This document shows positions 36,153 to 48,600 of a DNA stretch of 64,000 nt, piece after piece. The first letter of the stretch is position 1. Every line of letters starts with the position of its first letter. The stretch is from Monodelphis domestica (Eukaryota > Chordata > Mammalia > Didelphimorphia > Didelphidae). Below the pieces are notes generated by a model that was not told where the DNA came from, ran no database searches, and saw only the letters and a program-made list of their open reading frames with translations. The position numbers and the translations under genes are program-made. The DNA lies in assembly GCF_027887165.1 (NCBI RefSeq), contig NC_077232.1:13045255-13109254 (forward strand). The letters run 5' to 3'.

Positions 36153-36693
36153 CTACTTGGGTTCTGTTTCCTCTTTGGAAGATGTTTCAGGTTTGGCCAG
36201 TTTTTCTTTTATGGGTGCTTTAGATGATTGTATACATTCGTCCATTGAACTTGAACAGGGAGAAAAGGGCACTCTATGACATGAGGAGGAAAAGGGGACT
36301 TGAATGTTAAGGCATTTACTTCCATCATCTTCTGATAAACATGAAGTTGGAATGGGGGGGGGTGGATAAATTCTTTTGGTGGACTTGATCCAGGGAAAGG
36401 AGAATTTCAAAAGTATTTTTTCAGTGCATATTCACTAAATAAAGCAGAAACTTGTGTTGATTCTCCCAGAGAAATGGACTCAGAGGAAAGAGAATCTTGT
36501 ATGGTTTCATTTGGCAAAACATTTAGGAAAGGGGGAATTTCTATTAATTTCTCTGTTGTACTTGAAGAAGGGGACGCAGAAACATTAATGATTTCTTCTG
36601 ATGAAACTGGGACAAGACTATCAATGAAATTTTTCAGAGAATTTTGTCTGTAGGAAAAAGGAGTGCTGACAAATTCTGATGAAGCTGGACCAG
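36153..36693 (-). pseudogene. Decayed, frameshifted C-terminal tail of the giant repeat gene
   Basis: Directly below the giant ORF's TAG (36694-36696), the frame shifted by one base is open for 95 codons (36694 down to a TGA at 36407-36409). It reads in the same Ser/Pro/Glu cassette style, with SSEEI, SSSTTEK and LGESTQVS. After that TGA the cassette flavour continues (SSPPKEF). It then changes frame again at a run of nine C on the minus strand (36354-36362) and stays open to a TAG at 36153, passing SSSMDECIQSSKAP. Inference: the ancestral protein was about 180 residues longer, and at least two indels plus one stop removed the end. Alternatives are sequencing or assembly indels, or an unrecognised terminal intron. 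Confidence 0.6.
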
Positions 36694-39600
36694 CTAAAGA
36701 ACATCTAAGAAATCTTTTGGTGAACTTTGGCCTGAGGAAAGAGTACTGTGCACGAATTCCTCTGATGGACTAAGAACAAGAGAGGTAGAAACTTCTGTGG
36801 ATTCTGTTTGAGAGATTGGGCTAGAAAATGGAAGAACTATCATTTCTGCTTGTGAATTTGGGCTAGAAGCATCAGGAATTTGAATAGATTCTTTCTGGAT
36901 GCTGCTACTGGAGGAAGGGAGTTCCATGGTCTCTTTCTGTGAACTTGGGCTAGAAGAATCAGCAATCTGAATAGGTTCTTTCTGAGAGGTGATACTGGAG
37001 GGAGGGATCCATGGATCCATGGATCCTCTCTCTGAACTTGGGCGAGAATAATCATTAAAGTGAATGTACTCTCTCTGGGAGCTGCTGGTAGAGGGAAGTT
37101 GATCCACCAATTCTCTCCATGTATGTGGGTTGAAAGAAACCAGAGTTTGAATGGATTCCCTCTGTGAGTTGATTTTGGAGAAAGAGAAATCCATAGATTC
37201 TCTCTCTGAACTTGAATTGTAAGAAACAGGAACTTGAATGGACTGTCTCTGAGAGCTGATTTTGGAAGGAGGGAGATAGATGGAATCTCTCTGTGAAGTT
37301 GGGTTGTAAGAATCAATAACTTGAATAGATTCCCTTTGTGAGCTGATGCTGGAGGGATGTTGATCCATGGATTCTCTTTGTGCACTTGAGATGTAAGAAA
37401 CAGGACCTTGATTGGATTGCTTCTGAGAGATGATACTGGAGGGAGGGAGACCCATGGACTCTTTCTGTAAATTTGGGTTAGTAGAATCAGTAATTTGAAT
37501 AGATTTTTTCTGGGAGCTAATGTTGGATGGAGGGATACCTATGGTCTCTCTCTGAGAAGCTGGCTTGAAAGAGTCAGTAATTTGAATGGATTCCCTCTGT
37601 GAGCTGGTCTTGGAGGGAAGTTGATCCATAAAATGTCTCTCTGTAGCTGAGCTGTAAGAAATAGGAATTTGAATGAATTCCTTCTGCAAACTGCTGTTGG
37701 AGGGAAATCGATCCTTAGATTCTTTCTGTGAACTTAAACTAGAAGAATCACTCAGCTGACTGGATTCTTTATGGGGGGTGATGTTGGATGGAGGGACACC
37801 AACAGACTTTCTTTGTGAACTTGTGCTATAAGAGACAGGAACTTGAACAGGTTCTTCCTGGGAGCTGGTGCTAGAGGGAGAAAGACTCGTAAACTCTTTT
37901 TGTGAACTTGGTTTAGTAGAATCAGTAATTTGAATAGTTTTTCTCTGGGAGCTGATGCTAAAGGGAGAGAAACCCACTGATTCTCTCTGAGAACTTGAAC
38001 TCGAAGGATCTTGAATGGGTTCTCTTTGGGAACGGATACTTAGAGATTGGACATCCATGCCATCTTTCAGTGAACCTGGGATATAAGGGAGTAGAATTTG
38101 AATGAAATCTCTCTGAGAGATTATGCTAGAGGGAGGGGGGAGACTTGGGAGCTCTCTTAATGAACTTGGAGTTTTTGAGAAAAATCCATGAATCGGTTTT
38201 CTTGGCAAGCTGATGCTGGAGGGAGGTACATCTAGTGACTCTTCCTGTGAACTTGTGTTGGAAGAAACAGGACTTTGAATGGAATTTCTTTGGATGCTGA
38301 TGTTGGAGGATAGGAGACCCATGGACTCTCTCTGTGAATTCTGAATGGAAGAATCGGGAAGTTCAATTGATTCTGTCTGAGATCTGATGTTAGGAGGAAG
38401 GAATCCTTGAGAACCCATCAGCAAACTTGGGATGTTAGAAACAAGATCTTGAATCAATTCTCTCTGGGAGGTGATGCTAGAGGAGGGGAGATTCATGGCC
38501 TCTCTCTGTGAATTTGGGCTGGACACATCAGAAACTTGAACTGGTTCTCTCCGGCAGCTGATGCTAGTGGGAGGGAGACCCCTGGATTCTTTTAGTGAAT
38601 CTGAGATGGATAAATCAGAAATTTTAATAGATTCTCTCTGGGGGCTGATATTAGAGCAAGATAGGTTCATCACTATTTTCTCTGAACTTGGATTATAAAA
38701 AGCAGAAATGGATTCGTTATGGGAGATGATGCTGGATGCAGGGTGACCAGTGGGCTCTCTCTGTGAATTTGGGGTGAAAGGATCAGGAATTGTCATGGAT
38801 TTTCTCTGACAGCTGATACTAGAGCAAGCTATATCCATTACTTCTTTATCTGAACTTGGACTGAATGAAGCAGAAACTTGAACAGCTTCTCTTTGGGAAC
38901 TGATGCTGGATGAAGGGTGACCAATGGACTCACTCTGTGGACTTGGGATGGAAAAAGTATAGACTTGAATGGATTCTTTCGGGGAGTTGATTTTGGAGGT
39001 TGGGAGATCTATGGATTCTCTCTGTGAACTCGAGTTTGAAAAATCAAGAATTTGAATAAATTCTGTCTGGGAAGAAGCAGAAATTTGAATGTATTGTCCC
39101 TGGGAGGTATTGAATGGAGAGGCATCCATATACTCTCTCAGTGAACTTTGGTTAGAAAAAGAAGGAGCTTGAATGAATTCTCTTTGTGAACCTATACTAG
39201 GACCAGGGAGACCTTCAGGGAATTCTTGTGGATGACTAGGAATCAAGGGAGGATAAACTTGAATGAATTCTCTCCTGGATCTTAGGCCCACAGGGGCTAG
39301 AGCTTCCATGAAATCACTCACTGCATGTTGGCTGACTACAGCAGAAATTTCACTCTCTTCAGGTTCTTTCACTGATGTCAATTCAGAAATTGGAATAACT
39401 TGTAAAGATTCTTTTGTTGAAAAAGGAGGATGAACTTCTAAACATTCTCTTGTTATACCTGAGCCTGAGAAAATGGGAAATTCAAAGGCTTCCCTCAGTG
39501 ATTTTGAGGTTGATGAAGGTGGGTCTTGTATGAATTCTTTGTGTGAACTTAACATTGAGGAAGCATGAACTTCCATGGATTGTTCTGATATGCTTGAGTC

Positions 39601-42600
39601 TAAGGAAGGAAATTGCATAGATCTGCTCACTAAATTTGATCTGGAAAGGTAGTTAGATTGTTCAGATTCTCTTGGTGAACTTGGCCTAGGACAATAGGCA
39701 CCCTCACATTCTATATATTCTATTGGGGACCTTAAGCCAGATGAAGGAAGCTCTTCTGTAGATCCTCTCAAAGAACTTGGAGTAAAAAAAGGAACTTCTA
39801 AAGATTGTCTTATTAAACTTTCCCCAGAGAAAATGGGAAAATCAAAGGATTCTCTCAGGGAGTTTGAGTCAAAGAAAACTAGCCCTTGTTTGGATTCTTT
39901 ATGTGAAGAGAAATCAGGACATTCTGTAGATTCTTTTGTCACATTTGTGTCTGAAAAAGAAGGAACTTGTGTGTTAGTACTAATTGCCTTTGGACTGAAG
40001 GGAGGAGATGGCTTTTTGGATTCTCTTGATGATCTTGGACTGGCAGGAAGAGCATTTTCACTATCTGCATATTCTATTGGTGACCTTAAGCCCAAAGAAG
40101 GAAGAACTTGTTTAGAGCCTTTTGAAGATTGTGAAGTGGAATAAGGGGGAACTTCTAAGGGTTCTCTTATTGAACTTGACTCAGAGAAAATGGGGATATC
40201 AAGGGATTTTCCCACTGAACTTGGGACAGAGAAATCAGGACCTTGTCTTGTTTCTTTCTGTGAACTGGACATGGAAGAAGCAAGTATTTTCATGGATTCT
40301 GACCCACTTGATCCTTGGAAAGAACAAAATTGAGAGGTTTTACTCAATAATCTGGGACTGGAGGCAGGGGAAGGTTGTATAGATTCTCTTGGCAAACTTG
40401 GATTGGCAGAATGGGCACTTTCACTTTCTGAATGTTCTGTTGGAGATCTCAAGAAAGCAGGAGAAACATGTGTAGGTTCTTTCAATGAACTTGAAGTGGA
40501 AAGAGGAGGTGCTTCCAAAGATTCTTTTACTGATCTTAGTCCAGAGAAAATGGGAAATTCAAAGGATTCTTTCAGTGAATTTGGGATAGAGAAAACAGAA
40601 CCTTGTATTGATTCTCTTCCTGGACTTGATATAGAAGCTGGTACTTTTGTGGATTGTCTTGACACACTTGGTCCAGAGAAAGAAGGAAGTTGCATGGTTT
40701 CACTTAATGTGAGACTGGAGGTAAGAGAAAACTGTGAATCTTCTCTTAGTGAATTTGGCCCTGATAAAGAAGGATATTGCATTGATCTGCTCACTAAATT
40801 TGGGCTGCTTGTAGGGGAAGCTTGAGTAGGCTGACTTGGTGAACTTGGCCTTTGGGAATGGGCACTCTCTCTCTCTGAATATTCTATTGGTGACCTTAGG
40901 CCAGAAGACTGACTGTCTGTAGAGCCTTTTAAGGAAGTTGAAGTTGAAAGAGGAGGAATATCTAATGATTCTCTTACTAAACTTGGTCCAGAAATAATTA
41001 GATAATTAAAGGATTCTCCTAGTGAGTTTGGGACAAAAAAACCAGGTTCTTGTATAGATTCTCGCCTTGAACTTGAGATGGAAGGAGAAACTTCCTTGGA
41101 TTGTTTTGATATATCTGTTCCTGAAAAAGGAGGAAGTGGTAATAATTTACTTGATAATCTAGGACTGATTGTAGGGGAAGGTTGTGCAGATTCTCTCGGG
41201 AAACTTGGGCAGGATGAACAGACAGTCTCGGGTCCTTCAAATTCTATTGGTAACTTTATACAAGAGGAAGGTAGAACTTCTGTAGCTCCTCTTGATGAAC
41301 TAAAGGTGGAAACAGGGAGAACATCTATAGATTCTCTCAGTGAATTGGGGGCAGATAAAGCAGGGTCTTGTGTAGATTCCTTCTGTGAATTTGTCATAGA
41401 GGAAGCAAGACCTTCCATGGACTGTTTTGATATACCTGGTTCTAAAAAAGGAGGAAATAATAATGATTTATTAAGTAATCTACAGCTGGCAGAAGTAGGA
41501 GGTTGTGCAGATCCTTTTAGTGAACTTGGGATGGTATAACAGGCAATTTCATTTTCTTCAAATTCCATTGATGACTTTATGTTAGAGGTAGGAAGAACTT
41601 CTGTTGCCCCTTTAGATACACTTGAAACAAAAAGAGGGGGAACATTTATAGATTCTCTTGTTGAAAATGGCCCAGAAAAAAAGGGAAAATCAAAGGATTC
41701 TTTTTGTGAATGTAAGACTAAAGGAGAAACTTCTGTGGATTGTTGTGGAACAACTGGTCCTGGGAAAGCAGAAAAAGCAACAGATTTTTTGAGTAATCTA
41801 GGACTGGTGGCAGGAGATGGTTGTCCAGAACCTCTTGGTGAACTTGGGCGGGAAGAATGGATAATCTTACTCTCTGAATATTCTGCTGGAGACCTTAAAT
41901 CAAAGGAAGAAAGAAAATCTTTAGATCTTCTTGATGGACTTGAAATGGAAAGGAGTGGAACTTCTAAAGATTCTCTTGTTGAACTTGACTCGGAAATAAT
42001 GGGAAATTCAAAGGATTCTCTCAGGGAATTTGGGAAAGGGAAAGGAGGACCATGTATTATTGACTCTCTCCTTGAGCTTGACATAGAAGAAGAGGGACCA
42101 TCTAATGGTTGTTTTAGAGCACTTGGTCCAGAGAAAAGATTTGGCATGGGCTTTTTCAGTAATCTAGGACTGCCAATAGGAGAAAGTTGTCTAGATCCCT
42201 TTGGTGAGCTTGGACTGGAAGAATGAGCACTTTCAAAACTCTGTACATATTCTTTTGGTGACTTCCGGCCAGAAGAAGAAAGTACTTGTGAAGATATTCT
42301 TGAAGAACTGGAAGTGTAAAGAGAAGAACCTGCTACTGATTGTCTTCTTGAACTTGACTCAGGGATAGTAAGAAATTCAAAAGATTCCCTTGGTAAATTA
42401 GTCTGTAGTGCTTCTTTATGTGAACTTGGCACAGAAAAATCAAGACCTTCCATGGAATATTTTGATGTGCTTGGTCCAGAGAAATAAGGATATGTAAGAG
42501 TCTTATTTAATAATCCAGGGCTGGCATTTGGAGAGGGTCGTGCTGATTCTCTTGGTGAACTAGGGCTGCCTGATCGAGTGCTATCATTTTCTGAAGATTC

Positions 42601-45600
42601 TATTGGAGAATGAAAGCCAGACAATTGAAGACCTTCTGTGGTTCCTGTGGTAGAAGTTAACCTGGAAAGAGGAGGAACTTCCAAGCATTCTCTTATGGAT
42701 TTTTCTGGGGAACTTGGCCTAGAGATAATGGAAAAGTCAAAGGATTTTTGCAGTGATTTTGAGATAGAGAACTCTTGGCTCTGAATCATCTCTCTTGATG
42801 AGCTTGGCACAATCAAAAACCTTGAGCCAGATAAAGAAGAAAATTGTATAGCCTTACTCAGTGACATTAAGCTAGGAGAGGGGGAAACTTTTTTAGATTC
42901 ACTTGACGAACTTGGAATGCCCAACTGGACACTCTCACTGTCTGTCAAGTCTACTTGAGATGGAAGACTTTTAGTATCTTCTTTTGAAGAAATTAATGTG
43001 GAAAGAAGAGGAATCTCTAATAATTCTATTGTTGAACTTGACCTAGAGATATCAGGAAAGTCAAAAGATTCTTGCAATGAATTTGTTTTAGAGAAATCCA
43101 GGCCTTGTATAGCCTCTCTCCTTGAAGTTGCCATAGGCAAAACCTTTTGGTTTTTGTAGAAAGAAGGAAATTGCATATCCATATTCAGTGACATAAGGCT
43201 AGGTAGAGGAGAGCCTGGTTTGAACTCTCTCATTGAATGTGGGCTTACAGACCTGACACCCTCCTTTTCTGCAAATTCTAATGGAAAATGTAAACCAAAT
43301 GGTGGAGAATCATATACTGTTTCTGTTGAAGAACTTGAAGTGGAAACAGGAGGAACATTCAAAATTTCTCTTGTTAAACTTGACTCAGAGATAATAGGAA
43401 AGTCAAAAGATTCTTGCAATGAATTTGGTTTAGAGAAATCCAGGCCTTGTATGGACTCTCTCCTTGAAGTTGCCATAGGCAAAACGCTTTTGTTTTTGGA
43501 GAAAGAAGGAACTTGCATATCCATATTCAGTGATACAAGGCTAGGTGGAGGAGAGCCTGGTTTGAACTCTCTGGTTGAATGTGGGCTGGCAGAACTGACA
43601 CTCTCCTTCTCTGCAAATTCTAATGGAAAACGTAAGCCAAATGGTGGAGAGTCATATGCTGGTTCTGACAAAGAACTTGAAGTGGAAACAGGAGGAACAT
43701 TCAAGATTCCCCTTGTTAAACTTGGCCCAGAGATAATAGGAAAGTCAAAAGATTCTTGCATTGAATTTATGCCAGAGAAGGATTCTCTCTGTAAGCTTGA
43801 CATAGAAGAAGAGGTAACATCTAATGGTTGTTTTAGAACACTTGGTCCAGATAAAGGATTTGTCATGGACTTTTTCAGTAATCTAGGGCTGCCAATAGGA
43901 GAAGGTTGTCTAGATCCTTTTGGTGAACTTGGACTGGAAGAATGAGCACTCTCAAAACTCTGTACATATTCTTTTGGTGACTTCCGGCCAGAAGAAGAAA
44001 GTACTTGTGAAGATATTCTTGAAGAACTGGAAGTGTAAAGAGAAGAACCTGCTACTGATTGTCTTCTTGAACTTGACCCAGGGATAGGAAGAAATTCAAA
44101 GGATTCCTTTGGTAAATTAGTCTGTAGTGTTTCTTTATGTGAACTTGGCACAGAAAAATCAAGACCTTCCATGGAATGTTTTGGTGTGCTTGGTCCAGAG
44201 AAATAAGGATATGTAAGAGTCTTATTTAATAATCCAGGGCTGGCATTTGGAGAGGGTCGTGCTGATTCTCTTGGTGAACTGGGGCTGCCTGATCGAGTGC
44301 TATCATTTTCTGAAGATTCTATTGGAGAATGAAAGCCAGACAATTGAAGACCTTCTGTGGTTCTTTTGGAAGTAATTAACCTGGAAAGAGGAGGAACTTC
44401 CAAGGATTCTCTTGTGGATTTTTCTGGGGAACTTGGCCTAGAGATAATGGAAAAGTCAAAGAATTCTTGCAGTGAATTTGGGACAGAGAAATCTTGAACT
44501 TGATTTGTCTCTCTTGGTGAACTTGGCACAGTTAAAATCCTTGAACAAGAGAAAGAAGGCAATTGTATATCTTTACTCAATGACAGTCTAGGAGAAAGGG
44601 AAGCTTTTTTGGAATCCTTTGCTGAACTTGGAGTTGCATACTGGGCATTCTCATTCTCTCCCATTTCTGCTATTGACCTTAAACCAAACGATGACTGTTG
44701 TTGAGATCCTTTTGAAGAAATTGAAGGGGAAATGAGAGGGACTTCTAAAGACTGCTTTGCTGCACTTGACCTAGAAAAAACAGAAGGTTCCAAAGATTCT
44801 CCTCGCAATAAGCTTGATTCAGGAAATTCTGGATCACGTATGGACTCTCTTCGCAAATTTGCCCTAGACAACACAATTGCACTTTCAAAAGAAGGAAATT
44901 GTGTAGCTTTATTCAGTGACATAAGACTGAGAGAAGGGGAAACTTGTTTGGATTCTCTTGGTGAATTTGGAGTGTCACTCTGGACACTTTGTTCCCCTGT
45001 GATTTCTGTTGGAGACCTCAAGTTAGATGGTGGAAGACCTTCTGTAGCTCCTTTTGAAAAAGGTGAAATGGAAAGAAGTTCTTCTTTTGTTGAACCAAAC
45101 CCTGAGATAATATAAAAGTCTGGTGATTCTTCCAATGGTTTTGAGTCAGAGACATCAGAACCTTGTGTAGACACTAACCATGAGCTGTCCACGAAATAAA
45201 CCTTTGTGCTGGATGAAGAAGGGAATTGTACAGGTTTATTTGGCAACAGAAGATTGGAAGGAAGGCAAATGTGTTTGGTTTCACTTGGTACAGCTGAGAT
45301 ATCAGACTGGACATTCTTTATCTCTGTACTTTCTGTTGGAGACTTCAGGCTAGATGTTGGAAGATCTTTTGTAGCTATTTTTGAATAAGTTTCAGTCAAA
45401 AGAATAGGAACTTCCAAGTTTTCTTTTGATAAATTTGGTCCAGAGATAATGGAAGAGTCCAAAGGTTCTTGCAATAATTTCGAGTCAGAGACATCTGGTC
45501 TTAGTATAGATTCTATCCATGAACTATTCACAAAATAAACATTTGTGACTGAGAAAGGAGGAGATTGTATAGGTTCGCTTGGTAATATAAGATTGGAAGG

Positions 45601-48600
45601 AAAGGAAACTTGTTCAGATTCTCTTGGTGAAGCTGGGATACCAGACTGGATACTCCTTTTCTCTGTAATTTCTGTTGGAGACAATAAACTAAATGATGGA
45701 AGACCTTTTGGAGAAGTTATAGGCGAAAGAATAGAAACTTTTGAGTATTCTCTTGTTGAACATGGCTTAGAGATAAGAGAAGCATCCAAAGGTTCTTGCA
45801 ATAATCTTGAGACAGAGACATCTGAGCCTTGTATAGACTCTGTCTGTGAGCTTTCCACAGACAAAACAATTTTTCTCGGTGACATAAATATAGGTGGGGG
45901 GACTTGTTTGCATCCTCTTGGTAAAATTAGGATTTCAGACTTAACAGTCTTTTTCTCTGTAATTTCTACTGTAGAGATTAAGCTAGATGATGGAAAAACT
46001 CCCAGAGCTCCTTTGGAAGAAGTTGAAATTGAAAGAACAGGCATTTTCAAGGATTCTGTTGAACTTGGATCAGAAATGACAGAAAAGTCCAAATAATCCC
46101 ATATTGATTTTGTATCACATAAATTTTTATGTTTGGTAGACTTTCTTTTTGAGCCATCAAGAGGTAACTCTTTCTGGGTAGAGGAAGAAGGAAATGCTAT
46201 AGCTCCACGTAGTGAGCTAAGGCCAGATGCTTTTGGTGAAGTTAGGGGGTCAGACTGGATAATTTCTTTTTCTTTATTTTGTAATGAACATCTCGTATTA
46301 GGTGATTGAAGATTTTCTAAAATGCCTCTTGAAGAAGTTGAAGTTGAAGGAAGAGGAATTTCCAAGGTTCCTTTCTTTGAACTTTGTCCAGGAATGTTAG
46401 AAAAGTCCAAAGATTCCCACACTGATTGTGAATCACATAAATTCTGTTTGCCCTCTTTCCTTGATTTCTGGAAAGAGAAAGGAAATGCTATAGCTCTACT
46501 CAATGACTTAAGGCCAGAACGAATGGAAAATTGTTTAGGTTCCATTGGTAAAGATAGACTGTTGGACTGGTTACTCTTTTTCTCTGTAATTTCTGTTACA
46601 GACTTTAGGTCAGGTGTTGGAATACTTTCCAGAACGCTTCTTGAAGGAAGAGGAATTTCTAAGGATTCTCTTCTCGAAATGGAAATGTCCAAAGGTTCTT
46701 GTGATGATTTATAGGCATAGGCATCTAGACCTTGAATAGACGTTCTATGCAAGCTTTCCACAGAAGTAACAATTATGATTGAGAGAGAGGATTTTTGTAT
46801 AGATTGGCTCAGTGACATTTTTCTTGAAGGAGGGAAATCTGTTTCTGAAATTTGGAGGATAGAATGGGTACTCCCAGGCCCTACATATTCTTCTGAAGAA
46901 TGTAAGCTAGATGATGGAGAACCTTCTGCAGCACTTTCTGAAGATTCTTCTGGTAAATTTATCCTAGAGGTAACGGGTAAGTCCAAAAATTCTCGCAGTG
47001 ATTTTGAGTCAGAGACATCTGGAACTTGTATGGTGTCTCTCTGTAAGCTTTCCACAGAATGAGTGCTTATGCTTGAGAAAGAAGGAAATTGTGTAGTTTT
47101 GCTTACGAATATTTTAATAGAAGAATGGGAAGCTTGCTTGGATTCTGTTTGTGAACTTTGGAAGGCAGACTGGACATTTTCTATCTCTGCAAATTCTTCT
47201 GTACAATGTAAGCCAGATGATGTAAGACTTATAGTCTCTTTTAAAACAATTGAATTAGGACAAGAAAGAACTTCTAATAATTCTCTTGAACTTGATTCTG
47301 AAATATTAGAAAAGTCTAATGATTCTTGCAACAATGTTGATTCAGAGCAATTTAGATCTTTTGTTGATTCTCTCCTTGAACTTGCTACAGACATAAGCCT
47401 TGTGACTGAGTCAGAGGGACACTGAATATACTTATTCTCTGTACATTCTTTTGGAGAACACAACCCAGATGAAGGCAGACTTTCTGCAACTTCCTTTGAA
47501 GAAGCTGTAGTGAAAATAAAAGTAGCTTCTAAGGATTTCTTTACTGAACTTGGCCCAGAGATAATGGAATACATCAAAGATTTTTGAAATACTTTTGAAT
47601 CATAGAAATGAGGTCTTTCTATGGATTCCCTCCATGAACTTTCCAGAGGGCAAGCAACTTTGATTTTGCTTTGTGATCTTTGTTCAGCATGCTGGGCAGT
47701 TTCTTTCACTGCACATACTCCTGGAGCACTTGAGCCTAATGAAGGAAGATGTTCTTCAGCTTCTTTTGAAGAAGGCAAAATAGAAAGAAGAGGTGTTTGT
47801 AATGATTCTCTTCTTGATCTTGGCTCAGAGATAATGAAATAGTCCAAATATTCCCACAATGGTTTTGAATCAGAGACACCTGGGCCTTTTAAGGAGTCAC
47901 ACTGTGAGTTTTCCACAAAATCAACCCTTTTGTCTGACAAAATAGGATATTGTATAGCTTTACTCGGTGACATAAGTCTAGGAGAGGAAGCTTGTTTAGA
48001 TTGTCTTGGAGAACTTGACATGGCAAACTGAGTACATTCATTCTCTGCAAATGTTTCTAGAGAATACAATCCATGTGATGGAAGATCTTTTTTCATCCCT
48101 TTTGAAGAAATTGTAGTGGAAAGAGAAGGTATTTCTGTGCATTTTCTTGGTGAGGTTGTCCCATGTTGGCTCAGTGAAATTGCTCTAGGTAAAGTGGACA
48201 GTTCTTTGCACAGTTCTGACACAGAGGGCATTCCCAGAGACTTACTTGCTGAACCCGTGCTAAAAGAAACTTGTGTAGTCTGATTCAAAGAAAAGAGACA
48301 GAAGTGAGAGGAAAACTGAATAGATTTGTTTGATGTATATAGTACCAAGGAAGAATAAACTTGTGTAGACTTGCTCACTGAAATAGCATCAGAGGCCAAG
48401 GAAACTTGTATAAGTTTTGTTGAAATTTTGTTAGAGGAGTCAGGAACTTGTTTGGACTCTTTTGATGAAGTGGCAACGATGAACGATGAAACATCTACTG
48501 TGCCTGTGCTTGATGAACTTGTGCCATAGAAAGGAGGGACTTGTGCAGATTTTCTTGCAGAAATAATGCCAGAGGTATAGGAAACTTGTTTGTTTTCTGT

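Larger units (their letters stand above)
39400..48340 (-). repeat. Long-unit repeat block (about 115-150 codons) of the giant ORF
   Basis: Residues ~1590-4570 are made of about 20 long units. Each runs through SLxESxDFxIISGPSS, RESLEVPxLSTSxSSKG, LPSSGLRSPxE, SPRESxQxSP and SLxKxxQFPSFSG, then SSxRESIQG, before starting again. Unit length varies through nested gain and loss, including the 114-codon and 573-codon events listed separately. Confidence 0.7.

Noticed and set aside
36694-36710. Programmed ribosomal frameshift at the giant ORF's end
   Set aside because: The site GTTCTTTAG is not a canonical X_XXY_YYZ slippery heptamer and no pseudoknot was evident; an indel is simpler.
36840-37385. 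181-codon minus-strand ORF in another frame
   Set aside because: It overlaps the C-terminal cassettes of the giant ORF in a shifted frame; it is a shadow of the repeat.
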